From Carpediemonas membranifera (taxonomy: Eukaryota; Fornicata): a stretch of 64,000 nt of DNA. The notes under the pieces were generated by a model. That model made no database searches. It saw only the letters and a program-made list of their open reading frames with translations, and was not told the origin of the DNA. The first letter of the stretch is position 1. Each line of letters starts with the position of its first letter. Shown here one piece after another: positions 1 through 10,063 of this stretch. Where the stretch lies: the NCBI GenBank assembly GCA_019828565.1, contig JAHDYR010000024.1, positions 186,001 to 250,000 of the forward strand, in the 5' to 3' direction. Position numbers and translations under genes: made by a program.

Positions 1-345
1 CCTGGGGCTCTTCCCCCCGGCTCTCTTCCCCTGGGGCTCTCTTCCCCCTGGCGCTCTTCCCCCGGGGGCTCTTCCCCCGGTGGCTCTCCTGGGGCTCTTC
101 CCCCTGGCGCTCTTCCCCCGGGGGCTCTCCTGGGGCTCTTCCCCCCGGCGCTCTTCCCCTGGGGCTCTCCTGGGGCTCTTCCCCCCGGCTCTCTTCCCCT
201 GGGGCTCTCTTCCTGCCGCTCTCCCTCCCGTGCGCCATACCCCAGCGCTCTCATGCTGCTCTCCCTCCCGTGCGCCATCCCCCGGCGCTCTCCTGCCGCT
301 CTCCCTCCCGTGCGCCATCGCCCGGCGCTCTCATGCTGCTCTCCA
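1..345. repeat. GC-rich tandem array
   Basis: Short units built around GGGGCTCTTCCCCC and GGCTCTC repeat irregularly to about 220. Three longer units of about 40 bp containing CTCCCTCCCGTGCGCCAT follow to about 345. The reading frames open across it are repeat artefacts. The array at 10064-10395 uses related CTCTCTCCCGG words. It continues beyond the left edge. Confidence 0.85.
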
Positions 346-595
346 CCGCCGTTATCCTCCCGGCGCTTGTTTCTTGGCCGCTCGCTCTCTATATTGAAGT
401 TAAATGGTGTTTATTACTCCTATTGATGGTAATAAGGCCTCATCAGTGCTTCGCACGGCTAACAACTAACGCCACAGCTGAAACTGATGATTCACTACGT
501 TAAACGAGAAAGTGAGTGAACCGTTTGTTGATATTGTTAAAAAGTCTTGATCTGCGCACCAAACGCTCCTGTTACTGTCTTAATTGCCGATATCG
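346..595. other. Non-genic stretch
   Basis: I see no supported gene, RNA or repeat here. It is AT-richer than the array before it and leads into the palindrome at 596-615. Confidence 0.5.
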
Positions 596-615
596 TAGTG
601 GCCAATTGGCCACTA
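596..615. repeat. 20-bp perfect palindrome before the OTU1 unit
   Basis: TAGTGGCCAATTGGCCACTA is its own reverse complement. It stands just before the box GCACTTTATG (from 620). At 10637-10663 and 15503-15529 a different hairpin with the same TAGTGG/CCACTA ends precedes the same box, so the hairpin and box form a recurring module. Confidence 0.85.
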
Positions 616-619
616 TTTC

Positions 620-1276
620 GCACTTTATGCTCGCAACGAGACTGAAATGAGGAACTTAAGAATAGAAAGAATACTGGCGGCTTTAACGTAGTAGGCATGT
701 GCACAACACTAAGAAACATCAGTAAGCGGGCGCAGAGCATCATTAAAGCAACAATAATCCCTAAACAACATCAATCATCATAAGTCCATCAGGACCATAC
801 GATATGAACAATAAATGAACCACAGAGCAGTATAGATGATTTGAGAGTACCAGGCATGGCCAGAATACCGCAATTATCGTCCGTTCATCCACGTGACCTC
901 CATCTTGGTCGGTATCCAGAGAACGCCCGTCAGACGCTTGCAACGGAACATTTAGGGGAGCATCCTGAATGGGGCCAGATTTGAGGGACCCTTGGTCTGA
1001 CATGCCATGACCGAGCACTCTAGGGGCCTCCACAGTGCGTCCCGAGGTACGTTAGAGCACCACAGACTTGGTGTGTCTTAGCCTGCACCGCCCGAAAGCT
1101 CGCCGGATCACTCCCCATACGTTATATCGCCATTCAGTCCACATAATGGATGTTTTCGGAGCGATTATATCCCCCGTTTGTATGGTATAACGTTTCCGAC
1201 ACCCCGTTGCCTACGGTTACTGGCAATTTTCTCATCTCTGTTATATGTCCATTATTGGGATATAACGAAGAGAAGA
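620..1276 (+). promoter_or_regulatory. Conserved 5' flank of OTU1, duplicated at 12668-13325
   Basis: This non-coding flank is nearly identical to 12668-13325, with only a few substitutions and single-base indels. It opens with GCACTTTATGCTCGCAACGAG and runs to the OTU start codon. It has no convincing ORF. Near identity of both flank and gene start implies recent duplication or gene conversion; a promoter role is inferred. Confidence 0.55.
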
Positions 1277-3152
1277 ATGACGTTCGAATTCCTTCACGAG
1301 TGGATCGAGAGCACCTCAGATGATGTGATTGAGGCCGTTATCACCGAATTCAAGGAGAAGAAGACAAACAAGGCGAAGAGTGCCGTTCTTCGGGACAAAT
1401 TGCTCGACGAGAACGATATCTTCGATATAGTCGTCAATAACGGTACGTAATTGGTGCAAATGTTTATATAGGGATCAACTTCAACCACCTGTGCTCATAT
1501 TTCGAGATTCAGGGCGTGAAGAAGGCAGAACTCGAGGCATTGCTGTCTCAGCAGGTGCAGGATAAGACCTCGAACGAGATCATCGAGGCAACCTTCACGG
1601 AGAAGGAGATGAAGGCGTTTGAGTCGGCCGCTGTCACAGCCTTCAAGAACTCCAAGAGGGCTGAGTATGCCAAGGAGAATGAGGGCGCGCGTATCGAAAA
1701 AGAGGCGCTGAGTGTCAAGGTTCGGGCGTGGCGCAACGCGACATCCACCAACGCGCTTGTGCGCGACCATGTCACAGCAATGGTTGCCAGGGTGCGCAGC
1801 AAGGAGGCAGACCTTGCTTACATGAAGCACTCCTGCCGCTCGTACTTCGAAGAGTACATCATCGCCCTGGAATGGTTGGAGACCCCCGCGGGAGAAGGTA
1901 CGCCCCTGCTCCCCCAGGTACTGGCGCTATCATCGATTACTATCACAAAATTGTTCGAGGATACAAGAAGAGAGTCAAGCAGTTGAGGAAGAGCTTGACG
2001 GCAAAGAGTGAGGAAGTCATCACGCTGCATCGACGCCTTCTGCAGCAGCAGGCTGAGCGAGAGGCAGCCTATGACGCTGACAAGTCCATGGATGCATCAC
2101 TCCCATGCAGCCCCATCCCGCCACAGTCTGGCACAGTCTCCAGGACTTCCTGTCCCCGACGCGATACGGACGAGGCGCAGGCAGCCATGTCTGTGAAGCG
2201 CAAGGCCCTCATCATCACGCCCGAGAAGGCCAGGCCAGAGGACTCGGAGGAGGAGTCAGAGGAGGAAGAGGAGCCAGTGGAGGAGGGTGAGGCAGAGGAG
2301 GAGGAGCAGGAGGACGAGATGGCTGAGTCAGAGGTGAATGCAGAGTCAGAGGAGAAGCGTGAGGCAGATAAGGAGCAAGAGGCAGACAACGAGGTGGCAT
2401 TCGAGGCTGAGTCGGACGTTGAATATGTCCAGGTCGACCACGTCGACCCAGCTTCCGAGCAGATGAGGAGCAGGGAAGTCAAGTTTAGAGTTGACGTCGC
2501 CAATCAGCTGGAGAAGAGCAAGCAGTGGGTCAGATACAAAACCCTGCCCCACGGCAACTGTATAACACACTGCCTCATGATGATCGAGGGCGTCACGGAG
2601 CCTCATGCGTTCAAGAGCTGGGAGACGATGACGAATGAAGAGCAGTGTGCAGCGGAGACGAAGGCGGACAACTACCGCGAGCAGATATACAAGGAAGCGA
2701 TAGAGATGAACCGGCGGGCCACTCCGGGGTACAGGCGACCCGAGGAGGGTCTCCGGGACGAACTTTTCCATGAAGTGTGCAGTGTACACACTGTCACGGA
2801 GGAGGGCAACATCGGTAAGCCAATCATGCAGGAGAAGTGGTTGACTCAGTGGGCTGTTGAAGCCTGGTGCTCAATGACTGGAAAGTCCGTTGCATACCTC
2901 CATGTTGTCCGGGATTTTGACCCAAAGATCGATCCAGTCGTCGGCATGTACGTTTTTAGCAAGTCTGAGGAGGGCAAGGTGACACATGTCGCGTTTAAGC
3001 CCAACGAAAACGGCCAGAGCGCCCTGGCGTGTTTTGCCCAACAGTGTCGCGAGTGGAAAATCGAGTATGCGGTCGAAGTGACAAGGGGACACGCCACTCT
3101 GCGCAAGGTTCCTCCCGGGCTGAAGAGGAGGAGATGGTCAGTGAAGAAGTAA
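1277..3152 (+). CDS. OTU1: OTU-like cysteine protease with N-terminal coiled-coil region
   Basis: Exon 1 starts at ATG 1277 (MTFEFLHEW) and ends at 1442. Removing a 29-nt intron (1443-1471) gives an open join into exon 2, which ends at TAA 3152. The N-terminal half is charged and helical, followed by a very acidic Glu-rich stretch (about 2221-2400). The C-terminal third resembles an OTU fold: a catalytic-Cys motif HGNCITHCL (Cys codon 2559-2561), a Trp-rich helix EKWLTQWAVEAW, and THVAFKPN with a candidate His (2985-2987). OTU proteins are usually deubiquitinases; the substrate here is unknown. The frame breaks at the C5 run ending at 1917, where OTU2 has C6, so one base is probably missing. 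The OTU call is by motif only. Confidence 0.6.
1443..1471 (+). other. 29-nt spliceosomal intron in OTU1
   Basis: GTACGT at the 5' end and TATATAG at the 3' end. Removal joins exon 1 (phase 1) to a frame open through 1472-1917. Without splicing, TAA stops the frame at 1450. OTU2 has the same intron at 13492-13520. Confidence 0.75.
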
Positions 3153-3720
3153 GAGTAAAGGATTGATATACCGACCGTATCGCTTATGTTTATGTGACCT
3201 TGAGGTTGATTCGCGGTTTGTAGGTGGGTATGGTGCTATATTACTCAGCCTGCTGTATATGTCTAGTCTACAGCCTGTATGCAGCTGTCTGTGGTGGTAA
3301 ATATCGTCGGCTGGCCGAGAAAGCATAAACTGCACACTTGTGCATTCGAGTACAGTGACGAAATCCCTCAATATGCTACCAGCAGTGCACTTAATAACCA
3401 ATATCAACGCCGAAACGCGTGTAGTTTGGAGCCATGCATTCAAATGGCTGATAATGCATTCGTCCTTTTCTTAATACAACATCAACTCCTTTTCTCCGCA
3501 ATGCAGATGAGAATGCCTATTCTCGCGATCTATAACTACCAATCATGTTTTCATTCTTTACTCATACTTGCCACAGATGCACACATCCAGTGAGATCTCT
3601 CCTTCCTCATGGACATCGATGTCTAACCATTGCCCGTCTGGTAACCTACAAGATACTTAGTCTGAACACAGAGGGACACATAGGAAGAGGAAAGGACTTC
3701 ACGGCGTCTATGGCAACGGC
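3153..3720. other. Intergenic stretch after OTU1
   Basis: AT-richer DNA with only short, unsupported ORFs. I see no RNA gene or repeat. It ends at the junction with the duplicated LINE segment at about 3721. Confidence 0.5.
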
Positions 3721-4380
3721 GAGCTGGCCCAAGGCGCTGACCTGAAGAGAGAAATTAGCAGACTATGCCCCCTATGCTCGGAGGAGTCGGAGGTGAGCCT
3801 GTTCTACAGGATCATTAGGGAAAAGCCAGGACCAGCAAGGAAGCAGGAAATGATCAGGGAGTGGGCAGAGGGCCAGAGGCTAGGATCGGCAGCGCACATA
3901 ATCTGTGAATGCCCGGCAGTAGACAGGGGAGAAGCTTGGACAAAGCTGTGGACAGCAGCGAAGCACAAAACTAAGGACTTGGAAGTAAGGCAGGGCCCCC
4001 AGGGCGAATGGTACCAGGAAAGACCCATCCTAGAATTACAGCAACTAATAATATGGGGCTCGGAGGACATTTGGGAAGGCCTCACGGCAGGACTACGGGA
4101 ACTGGCAAAGGTTTACAACAGCTTCAAGGTGGAATAGAAGCATGTCATGAACCCCTGACTCCAGGACCGGGAAGGGATGGACAAGGAATCAGCCATGGAC
4201 CACCCTCGCTGGGTGCTAAGCTCCTGGGATCAGTGAGGAAAGGCCCCACGTATCCCGGTAGCCAGGAACCAAAGCAAGGGAAGGAACGACTGCAAGGAAA
4301 TAACAGGAAGGACAGACCAGAAATAAGAAAGAAAGGACATGCAACAAGGACAGAGCAAGGATAAGGTCAAGGAAATCCAT
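3721..4380 (+). mobile_element. LINE-F copy 1: 3' remnant of a non-LTR retrotransposon
   Basis: A coding remnant (3721-4137) encodes the C-terminal end of a LINE-like polyprotein. It has CPLC followed about 45 residues later by HIICECP, the C-x2-C...H-x3-C knuckle common at LINE C-termini, and ends in VYNSFKVE. The 3' UTR to about 4380 is repeated at 25494-25738 and 26576-26818. The copy is 5'-truncated at about 3721. It opens the segment duplicated at 26154-28874. No RT domain remains. Confidence 0.65.
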
Positions 4381-5428
4381 ATCCATATGGTTGCACCACT
4401 CGTTGGGACCCCAAGGAAACTGCAGGGACTGGCCACGGGGGTCGGAGGGGCACAGGTGCCCCTGCCGCCCTTGTTAACGACATGGGAAACCAAGGACATG
4501 TAGTGCAAGCGAAATGTTGTAAGGGGTAACAGGACAACCAGGCCTAGTGCCTGGGGGTACACCACCCATGCCCTGACCCACGCCACCTAACCGGGGTAGA
4601 CAGCATGGACTTAGTCACTTTCCCCGCCTTCGGGTAGGCTTCTTAACAGAGTCGAGGGGGCATGGAATTGGGGAACCGGACAGACGAGAGGGTGCCGTGG
4701 CTGAACGGCTCTACAAGGACTGCAGGGAAGCAAGGAGTGTCATAGTCAAGGTTCTGCAGGACGATCCTGCCTGTCAATGCCCCGAGGACAGACCCCCAGG
4801 CTCCCCGGATAGTTGCCGGACTTTCAGGGAGACAGGAAAGCATATTTGCACGGAGATGGCCGCAGGGCCTCTGGGGCGATTGGAATCGGCTTTCCGCGGA
4901 GACAGTAGCACCGAAAGCCCAAGGCAAACGCTGCTGACCAGTTTGCCACGGGAAATAGGCAGTACCCCGGGGCACTCAGCTCCAAGACAACGGGAAACAA
5001 GCTCAGTCCGGGGTCAGAATCCAAGCACCATAAATTTCTTTCTTCTTTCTTAACCATTGCCCGTCAAACACGAGCCCTACCTGCCTCAACACCTTCTTCC
5101 ATAGACCATCCACTTGACCTTCAAACAGAGGTCGACTGAGTGCCAAAAAGCTGCACATGGTGTTTAGTCAACGGCCTATGGCGCACTGTCTTGTCGAAAG
5201 CAGACCGTAGCTTTGACTCAGACTGGCTGGATGTTCCCATTCACGAGCAGGGACACACTCATGATATTTGCATATGTAAGAGATAGCAAAGATCGGATTT
5301 AGTCTCGCGGTATCTCACGTGGCCCAGAGCAGCGTGCTCCTGGAATCAACAGGGCACAAAACACCCTGCGTATTCCGGTAGCACACCGTTCTGACTCATA
5401 CGTCCGTCTCTGGTTGTCGTATACAGGT
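4381..5428. other. Duplicated non-coding segment with one weak ORF
   Basis: This stretch is nearly identical to 26818-27863. An ORF at 4697-5053 (+), 118 codons, is kept in the second copy (27133-27489). It has no recognisable domain and sits in recently duplicated DNA, so conservation is not evidence that it is a gene. Confidence 0.4.
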
Positions 5429-5695
5429 CTATTTACGTGTTTGGTGATGGCGCTCCCTTAAATCTGCTTGAACAGCGTGTCGTGGCTGTAAGTATGCTGC
5501 ATATGTCTCAGCGAGAAAGGAGTCACCAATCGCGTTCAGCTTTCTTGTTTCTCGCCTGATAAGGCTCGTAATATCGTTCAAGCGTGAATCTATGAAGTAA
5601 TGGGACTGAATGGCCTCTATTGCGTCAATTTCTTGCGTAATGGTTGTGGAATGGCCTAGAATAGATGTTGCAGCTGCTTCCAGCTCCTGTTGCAT
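5429..5695 (-). CDS. Small helical protein of unknown function (copy 1, N-terminus disrupted)
   Basis: An 88-codon minus-strand frame with a heptad-like, probably coiled-coil sequence containing IQSHYFIDSRLNDI. The second copy (27864-28184) has 17 more N-terminal residues beginning MKKIMPEHDQ; here T-runs near 5710 and 5740 are one base shorter and break that extension. A diverged relative is readable at 15880-16010 (minus), sharing HFIDSRID. Three copies, one diverged, favour a real protein family. I do not recognise it. Confidence 0.45.
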   Translation of the reverse strand: MQQELEAAATSILGHSTTITQEIDAIEAIQSHYFIDSRLNDITSLIRRETRKLNAIGDSFLAETYAAYLQPRHAVQADLRERHHQTRK

Positions 5696-5878
5696 GCTAA
5701 ATGCTGTGTTTTGGATAATTGGTCGTGTTCAGGCATAATTTTTTCATGCAAAGTGCAGGCTAATAACCGTCCTTAAACTGTGGGATCAGCCGCTGGGTAA
5801 ATATACTGAGAAAAAACCATATAGCTGAGTTCACTGTCTTGTGCTGAATACGGTGGCGCCATTCATTTCTCTGAATCG

Positions 5879-6070
5879 CTAAGTTTTGTCAGCGTTGACC
5901 GCGCACGACCGGTCGTCCTTACGCGATGACACCCAGCCCATCTTGTAGGTCGGGTGGCCATACCTCGCGGCCTTGCTTGCTTTTCTTTGACGAGCAATAT
6001 TCCCTGAGTAATAGCCTCTCCTTTTCTTCAATTCGACTCTAGCCAAGTCAAAAAACAAGAAATCGACCAT
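5879..6070 (-). CDS. Small basic protein of unknown function
   Basis: A 63-codon minus-strand frame rich in Lys and Arg (LKKRRGYYSGNIARQRK). In the duplicate at about 28317-28508 one extra T in a T-run breaks the frame. A decayed relative sits at about 16770-16930 (minus). It lies just upstream, on its own strand, of the small helical ORF, and both point away from the hairpin at 6076. Function unknown; it may not be translated. Confidence 0.3.
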   Translation of the reverse strand: MVDFLFFDLARVELKKRRGYYSGNIARQRKASKAARYGHPTYKMGWVSSRKDDRSCAVNADKT

Positions 6071-6075
6071 ATCTC

Positions 6076-6179
6076 AAAATCTAACAGGTAGATTCACTCT
6101 GAAAGTGATTATGCGCATATGTACCTCCTTTCAACTACTCACATAATCACTATCGTAGTGAATCTACCTGTTAGATTTT
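6076..6179. repeat. Long hairpin (foldback) at locus 1
   Basis: A perfect 23-bp arm (6076-6098, AAAATCTAACAGGTAGATTC...) pairs with 6157-6179. Inner arms AGTGATTATG (6104-6113) and CATAATCACT (6142-6151) extend the stem. No target-site duplication is visible. The same hairpin is at 28514-28617. Confidence 0.9.
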
Positions 6180-6363
6180 CTGTTATTGTCCATTTTATCG
6201 TTTCGTCTTAACCTGCACGGCGAAATGCTCAAACCAGGCAAGGATTCAGAGCCAGAGCTTCTTTCCATGCTCTACGTACATCATATGGACTCTAAAGAAG
6301 ACCTTCGTTTATCTCTAAATAGCTTAAATTTAATGAATACTTCATTTCTGAGCAAGAAATTGT

Positions 6364-6436
6364 AGATTATCTAGCGTTTTGAGGTCGAAGATAATCTAGG
6401 GTTTAGCAAAGATAATCTAGGGATGTTGACAGTATG
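6364..6436 (+). promoter_or_regulatory. Short repeats and ACAGTATG junction signal, locus 1
   Basis: AGATTATCT (once) and its reverse complement AGATAATCT (twice, each followed by AGGG) lie at 6364-6422. TTGACAGTATG follows, with ACAGTATG at 6429-6436. Its ATG (6434-6436) is the first codon of a recombinase fragment. The same octamer marks the 5' edge of a truncated retroelement at four other places. Its role is unknown. Confidence 0.6.
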
Positions 6437-7267
6437 TGGGTGCAAGAGTTCGAGGAGGTGGCAATCGCGGGGGATGATGACGACACACTGCTATGGTACA
6501 TGATAGGGGAGGTGCCCTTCCTCGCCAAAGACTCACTGCTAACGAAGGAGGCAAACATCAGAGATGGAATGACCGCATTGGGCGAACCCATAGAATGCCC
6601 ACCACTCCACCGGGCCCTGATCAAGGCCTGTGGCAGATTGGCTGGAAGGTGCCCAACGTCAAGCCAGCGTCGAACAGGGAAAGCATGGCCAATAGCCAGG
6701 GAGACCCTGTCACAGGCCGCGGTGCAAGCAGGCAAGAGCGCCACACCAGCATTGACTCAAGCAATAGCTTTCGGGCTGGTCGGGTTCGCGACAATATCTC
6801 GGTCGGGGGAGATACGGGGGCTCTCAACATCAGACGTCGAACGACACGGCAGGGACATCACCATCACCATACGACGCTCCAAGACATCGGATGAACCCAT
6901 GCTAAAGCTGGTCCCTAACGTCCCCGGAGACGACAACCCGGCAGACTGGCTTGCGAGACATATGGAAAACCTCCCAGATGAAGGACCCCTGTGGCGCTCA
7001 TTCGAGGCCAGGGACGCGCTGATCAAGGACAACAGGTCCTCCCTGATGAACAGAGACCACCCTTGGAGAAGATGGGAGATGTCCATGGACCTAGAGGAGG
7101 TGCTGCGCGCGTCGGGCCACTCATTCCGGAGAGGAGGCGCAGTCCACATGATGAAGCTAGGTGTAGCCCCAGCAGTGATCCAAGCAATCGGGGGCTGGAA
7201 ACAGCTCGACTCGATGCAGACCTACGTCAGTGAAGCCGTGCGCCTCTCCACGAGCGCTTGGGTGTAG
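6434..7267 (+). pseudogene. DIRS-type tyrosine recombinase fragment (YR-1)
   Basis: The frame has 277 codons. The catalytic domain looks complete: box I Arg in ISRSGEIRGL, box II in GHSFRRGGA (H-x-x-R), and the Trp and nucleophile Tyr region in GGWKQLDSMQTYV. These enzymes integrate circular DIRS cDNA. No gag or RT lies upstream, so this is the 3' part of an element whose 5' part is missing. The frame starts exactly at the ATG of ACAGTATG. It is followed by split repeats expected at a DIRS right end. Confidence 0.75.
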
Positions 7268-7631
7268 AAGGACGAGAAAGACGGATAATACATAGAATAT
7301 GATTGCATAAGGCCCCATTAGACTGTACAATAGGCCATGTAAGAGTTAAAGACATGATAGAGAGCAGAAGATAAGGCGGGAGAAAGGAGAAACCGCAGCA
7401 GATTGTCACTAATGGTTAATAAGATCGATATATCGAAGACTATCGAAGAATTGGCCGGAGAGAGTGAGAAAATGCCGGCGATGGAAATGGCCAAAACCGC
7501 GCACAAAGAATGACTATCAGGCTGTGAAAATATGTGCCTGAGAGATGGGCATCAATGGCATGCTGGGAGGCACAGGAGACCAGAGAAATAATTTCTGAAG
7601 AGAAAATTTTTATTATATGATGGCGGGATAC
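7268..7631. other. 3' non-coding region of the YR-1 element
   Basis: This lies between the YR-1 stop and the first split repeat. It is purine-rich and has only short, unsupported ORFs. Its place matches the 3' UTR of a DIRS element. Confidence 0.4.
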
Positions 7632-8002
7632 ATCAATTGGAGACTTCGACCGTAGTCGACTGCAAGTCGGCATACCGTCGTAGACGCGATGCGTAAGTAC
7701 GCCTCGGGGCGTGGTACAGGCCCAGATGGACTACCGGCCATCTGGTACAAATATTCGAGAGAGATCGAATATTGACCAAATATTCGAATCAAATCTACGG
7801 TCCAGTTCAGACCAATTTTACCAAGGGGTTAAAACCCCATTCCCCGGTAGTTCCGAGAAGATGGGCGACGCACAGCCCCCCGTGACACTGGAGAGCCTGG
7901 AGGTCAGAGCATGTTTCCCATCAATCTCGGGTATAAATTTGATTAGATCAATTGGAGACTTCGACCGTAGTCGACTGCAAGTCGGGCGTACCGTCGTAGA
8001 CG
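7632..8002 (+). repeat. Split direct repeats (B1-A2-B2) at the right end of a DIRS element
   Basis: B1 (7632-7686) and B2 (7947-8002) share ATCAATTGGAGACTTCGACC and about 35 further bases. Between them, 7773-7885 resembles the 5' leader and start codon of the next DIRS element (compare 8120-8200), with ATG at 7861 beginning MGDAQPP. The order recombinase, B1, A2, B2 is the split-direct-repeat structure of PAT-like DIRS elements. The next element begins head-to-tail at about 8003. Confidence 0.7.
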
Positions 8003-9520
8003 TAGATACAGTGCGCCTTGGGGCGCGGTCCACAAGGGTCCGAGTGGGGTGCCGATCACCCGGACCCAAACCCAAAAGATTCGGGAGAATCTTCTAGATT
8101 CGGGGAAAATATTCGGCTGGTGACCTGGGACGTTTAAGCCAATTTAACCAAGGGGGAAAACCTCCCCTGTTCGGCACATCCCTGGAAATGGCTGACGACG
8201 AGCAAGACGCAGCCAATAAGCTCCTCCAACTCGAGGAGCTCGTCAAGACTCAGGCTGAGACAATTGCAAGCCTTGTTGAGTCTGTTGAGGACGTTCGGAC
8301 CAATGCCGAGGACACTCGAAAGCCTTCTAAGATCCCGGCCGTCACAAAGGAATTCTCGCACCTGCGTGCTATTCACGCCGAGATCAAGACCGTTCTTGCT
8401 GACCCCGCAACCACGTCTATTGAGACCATAGCAACCAAAGTGAACATCATTATCGAGCGCCGCCTTGAGTTCCTCCGTGTCCTCGACGACGCCGGGGAGG
8501 ACGCCGCACGCTACTTCCAAGTTACAGCTGCAACCGAGAACAACCCGCGAGAATTCATCAAGCTAGCCGCGAAAGCGAAGAAAGCCGCTCCGCCCCAGAG
8601 CTTCCGCCATCGCCAGCAGATCCGTAAGCCTTTCTCGCGCAACAGGTACTTCCAGCGCTCCCCACAGCGCCACTTCACAGCTTCGAACGCCTCGGGCAAC
8701 CGCAATGCGGCCCCGGGGCAGCAATAAGCGGCCAAGAAGAGGTTATGCCCACCTCGAAGACAATAAAAGGCAGTATCTACGTTTACGAGCACTATGAGAC
8801 GAGAAGAAGCAAGAAAGCAAGTACAAGAGCAAGAGACATCAACAGACAAGCAACCGATCAAAGCTGCGCAGTCACGCAAGTCGTACGACGCTCCGCCCGA
8901 CTCTTGCCCGGTGTCCCGGGCACAGGTGGTGGGCTCGATGAGCCGCGCCTGGAGGGAGTGGGAGGCCTTGGGGGCCAGCAAGGAGGTCGTGAGCACACTG
9001 AGAGACGGGGTGAAGGTAGCCCCGGCAACGCCCAGCACCCCGAGAGCGAACGGGAGGGAAGGCCCAATAAGCGAGATGCTGAAGGAGCTAGTGAACATTC
9101 AAGCCTTAGAAGTAGCAACGGCGAGCAACATATCCCCGGTCTTCCTGATTCCGAAGAAACCATCGGATTGGAGACTCATACACGACCTCCGGCCGGTCAA
9201 CTTTTTCCAACAGGTCCGCAAGTTTCGGTTGAAGGGGTTGATGGAGGTGGCGGCCAATCTGGCACAGGGGGCATGGTTGACGAGCGTCGACCTGAAGTCC
9301 GGCTACTACCAGGTGCTCATGGCGGAGGAGGCCAAGGAGTACCTGGGGATTACCCACGAAGGAACAACATATCGGTGGAGAGCCCTGCCCTTCGGCCTCA
9401 ACACAGCACCAGAGGCATTCCAGAGGGTCACCGCCCAGGCGGCAAAGATTATTCGAAGAGAGTTTGGCGTGCAGGTGTTCGTATACCTAGACGACCTGCT
9501 GTTCGCAGCGCCATGGATGA
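8003..9520 (+). mobile_element. DIRS-B: 5' half of a DIRS retrotransposon, cut inside RT
   Basis: Leader, gag-like ORF (8188-8727) and the first part of a reverse transcriptase (8794-9520) are present. Coding stops just after the YLDD active site, where a satellite array begins. RNase H and recombinase are absent. The leader resembles the A2 repeat at 7773-7885, so this and YR-1 belong to related families arranged head to tail. Confidence 0.75.
8188..8727 (+). CDS. DIRS-B gag-like ORF1
   Basis: 179 codons from ATG 8188. The N-terminal coiled coil (LLQLEELVKTQAETIASL) and the basic C-terminus (QIRKPFSRNRYFQRSP) fit a nucleic-acid-binding Gag. There is no zinc knuckle. It is followed after 66 bp by the RT frame. 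Assignment rests on position and composition. Confidence 0.6.
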   Translation: MADDEQDAANKLLQLEELVKTQAETIASLVESVEDVRTNAEDTRKPSKIPAVTKEFSHLRAIHAEIKTVLADPATTSIETIATKVNIIIERRLEFLRVLDDAGEDAARYFQVTAATENNPREFIKLAAKAKKAAPPQSFRHRQQIRKPFSRNRYFQRSPQRHFTASNASGNRNAAPGQQ

Positions 9521-9534
9521 GGCGCCAGGGATGA
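8794..9534 (+). pseudogene. DIRS-B reverse transcriptase, truncated after YLDD
   Basis: RT motifs in order: VFLIPKKPSDWRLIHDLRPV, SVDLKSGYYQVLM, LPFGLNTAPEAFQR and VYLDDLLFAA (active-site YLDD). The ATG is at 8794, in a different frame from gag. The protein ends in a few residues encoded by the tandem array at 9510. The thumb, RNase H and recombinase are gone. Confidence 0.85.
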
Positions 9535-9710
9535 GGCGCCAGGGATGAGGGCGCCAGGGATGAGGCGCCAGGGATTAGGGCGCCAGGGATGAGGCGCCAG
9601 GATGAGGGCGCCAGGGATGATGCGCCAGGATGAGGGCGCCAGGATGAGGGCGCCAGGGATGAGGCGCCAGGGATGAGGCGCCAGGATGAGGGCGCCAGGG
9701 ATGAGGAGTA
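9510..9710. repeat. GCGCCAGGGATGAG tandem array
   Basis: About fourteen imperfect units of GGCGCCAGGGATGA, with single-base length differences, abut the broken RT of DIRS-B. Each unit holds the palindrome GGCGCC. Frames across it are repeat artefacts. Confidence 0.9.
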
Positions 9711-9718
9711 CAGTATTT

Positions 9719-9807
9719 GAACCCCGAAAACGCCATATTACCAGCACCAATGAGCTTTATCAACGAAGATGCGCTCACTGGTGCCGGTTATGGCGTTTTC
9801 GGGGTTC
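9719..9807. repeat. Foldback hairpin H1
   Basis: The 19-bp arm GAACCCCGAAAACGCCATA (9719-9737) is the exact reverse complement of 9789-9807. Inner sequence (ACCAGCACCA, TGGTGCCGGT) extends the stem with few mismatches. Related to H2 at 9973. Confidence 0.9.
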
Positions 9808-9972
9808 GTCGATCATTCTGCTCCCAAATCTGCACCTGAATTTTCTGGAGCATACCCGGGAGCTGGGCCAGACGAGTGGTGCCACAGGGACTAAGCTCCG
9901 CTGCTCAGCCTCTGCCAGGCGACACTCGTCTGAATTCTGCACGAAAAAATTCAGACAACGAAAGATGGGCAA
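9808..9972. other. Spacer between hairpins H1 and H2
   Basis: No gene is supported. It holds CTGAATTCTGCACG and the near-inverted GAAAAAATTCAGAC. Confidence 0.4.
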
Positions 9973-10063
9973 AGGGCCCCGAAAACGCTGAAGTACCAGC
10001 GCAAGTAGAGCGTTTTGCAATAAAATAGCTTACTTGCGCTGGTGCTGGTGTTTTCTGGGCCCT
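9973..10063. repeat. Foldback hairpin H2
   Basis: AGGGCCCCGAAAACGCTG...CAGCGCAAGTA (from 9973) pairs with TACTTGCGCTG...GGGCCCT (to 10063), with a few mismatches. The arm words CCCCGAAAACGC and TACCAGC are shared with H1, so both look like members of one MITE-like foldback family. Confidence 0.85.

Noticed and set aside
1898-1917. A possible 20-nt intron (GTACGCCCCTGCTCCCCCAG) in OTU1, 21 nt in OTU2
   Set aside because: Splicing would restore the OTU1 frame, but OTU2 is open without splicing and differs only by one C. A homopolymer error explains both more simply.
4008-4364. A 118-codon ORF repeated in three LINE-F copies
   Set aside because: It overlaps the LINE-F coding end in another frame and then the 3' UTR; repeated only because the element is repeated.
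9707-9718. TACAGTATTTG before hairpin H1 as another junction signal
   Set aside because: The octamer is not exact and the order is reversed: retroelement and array on the left, hairpin on the right.
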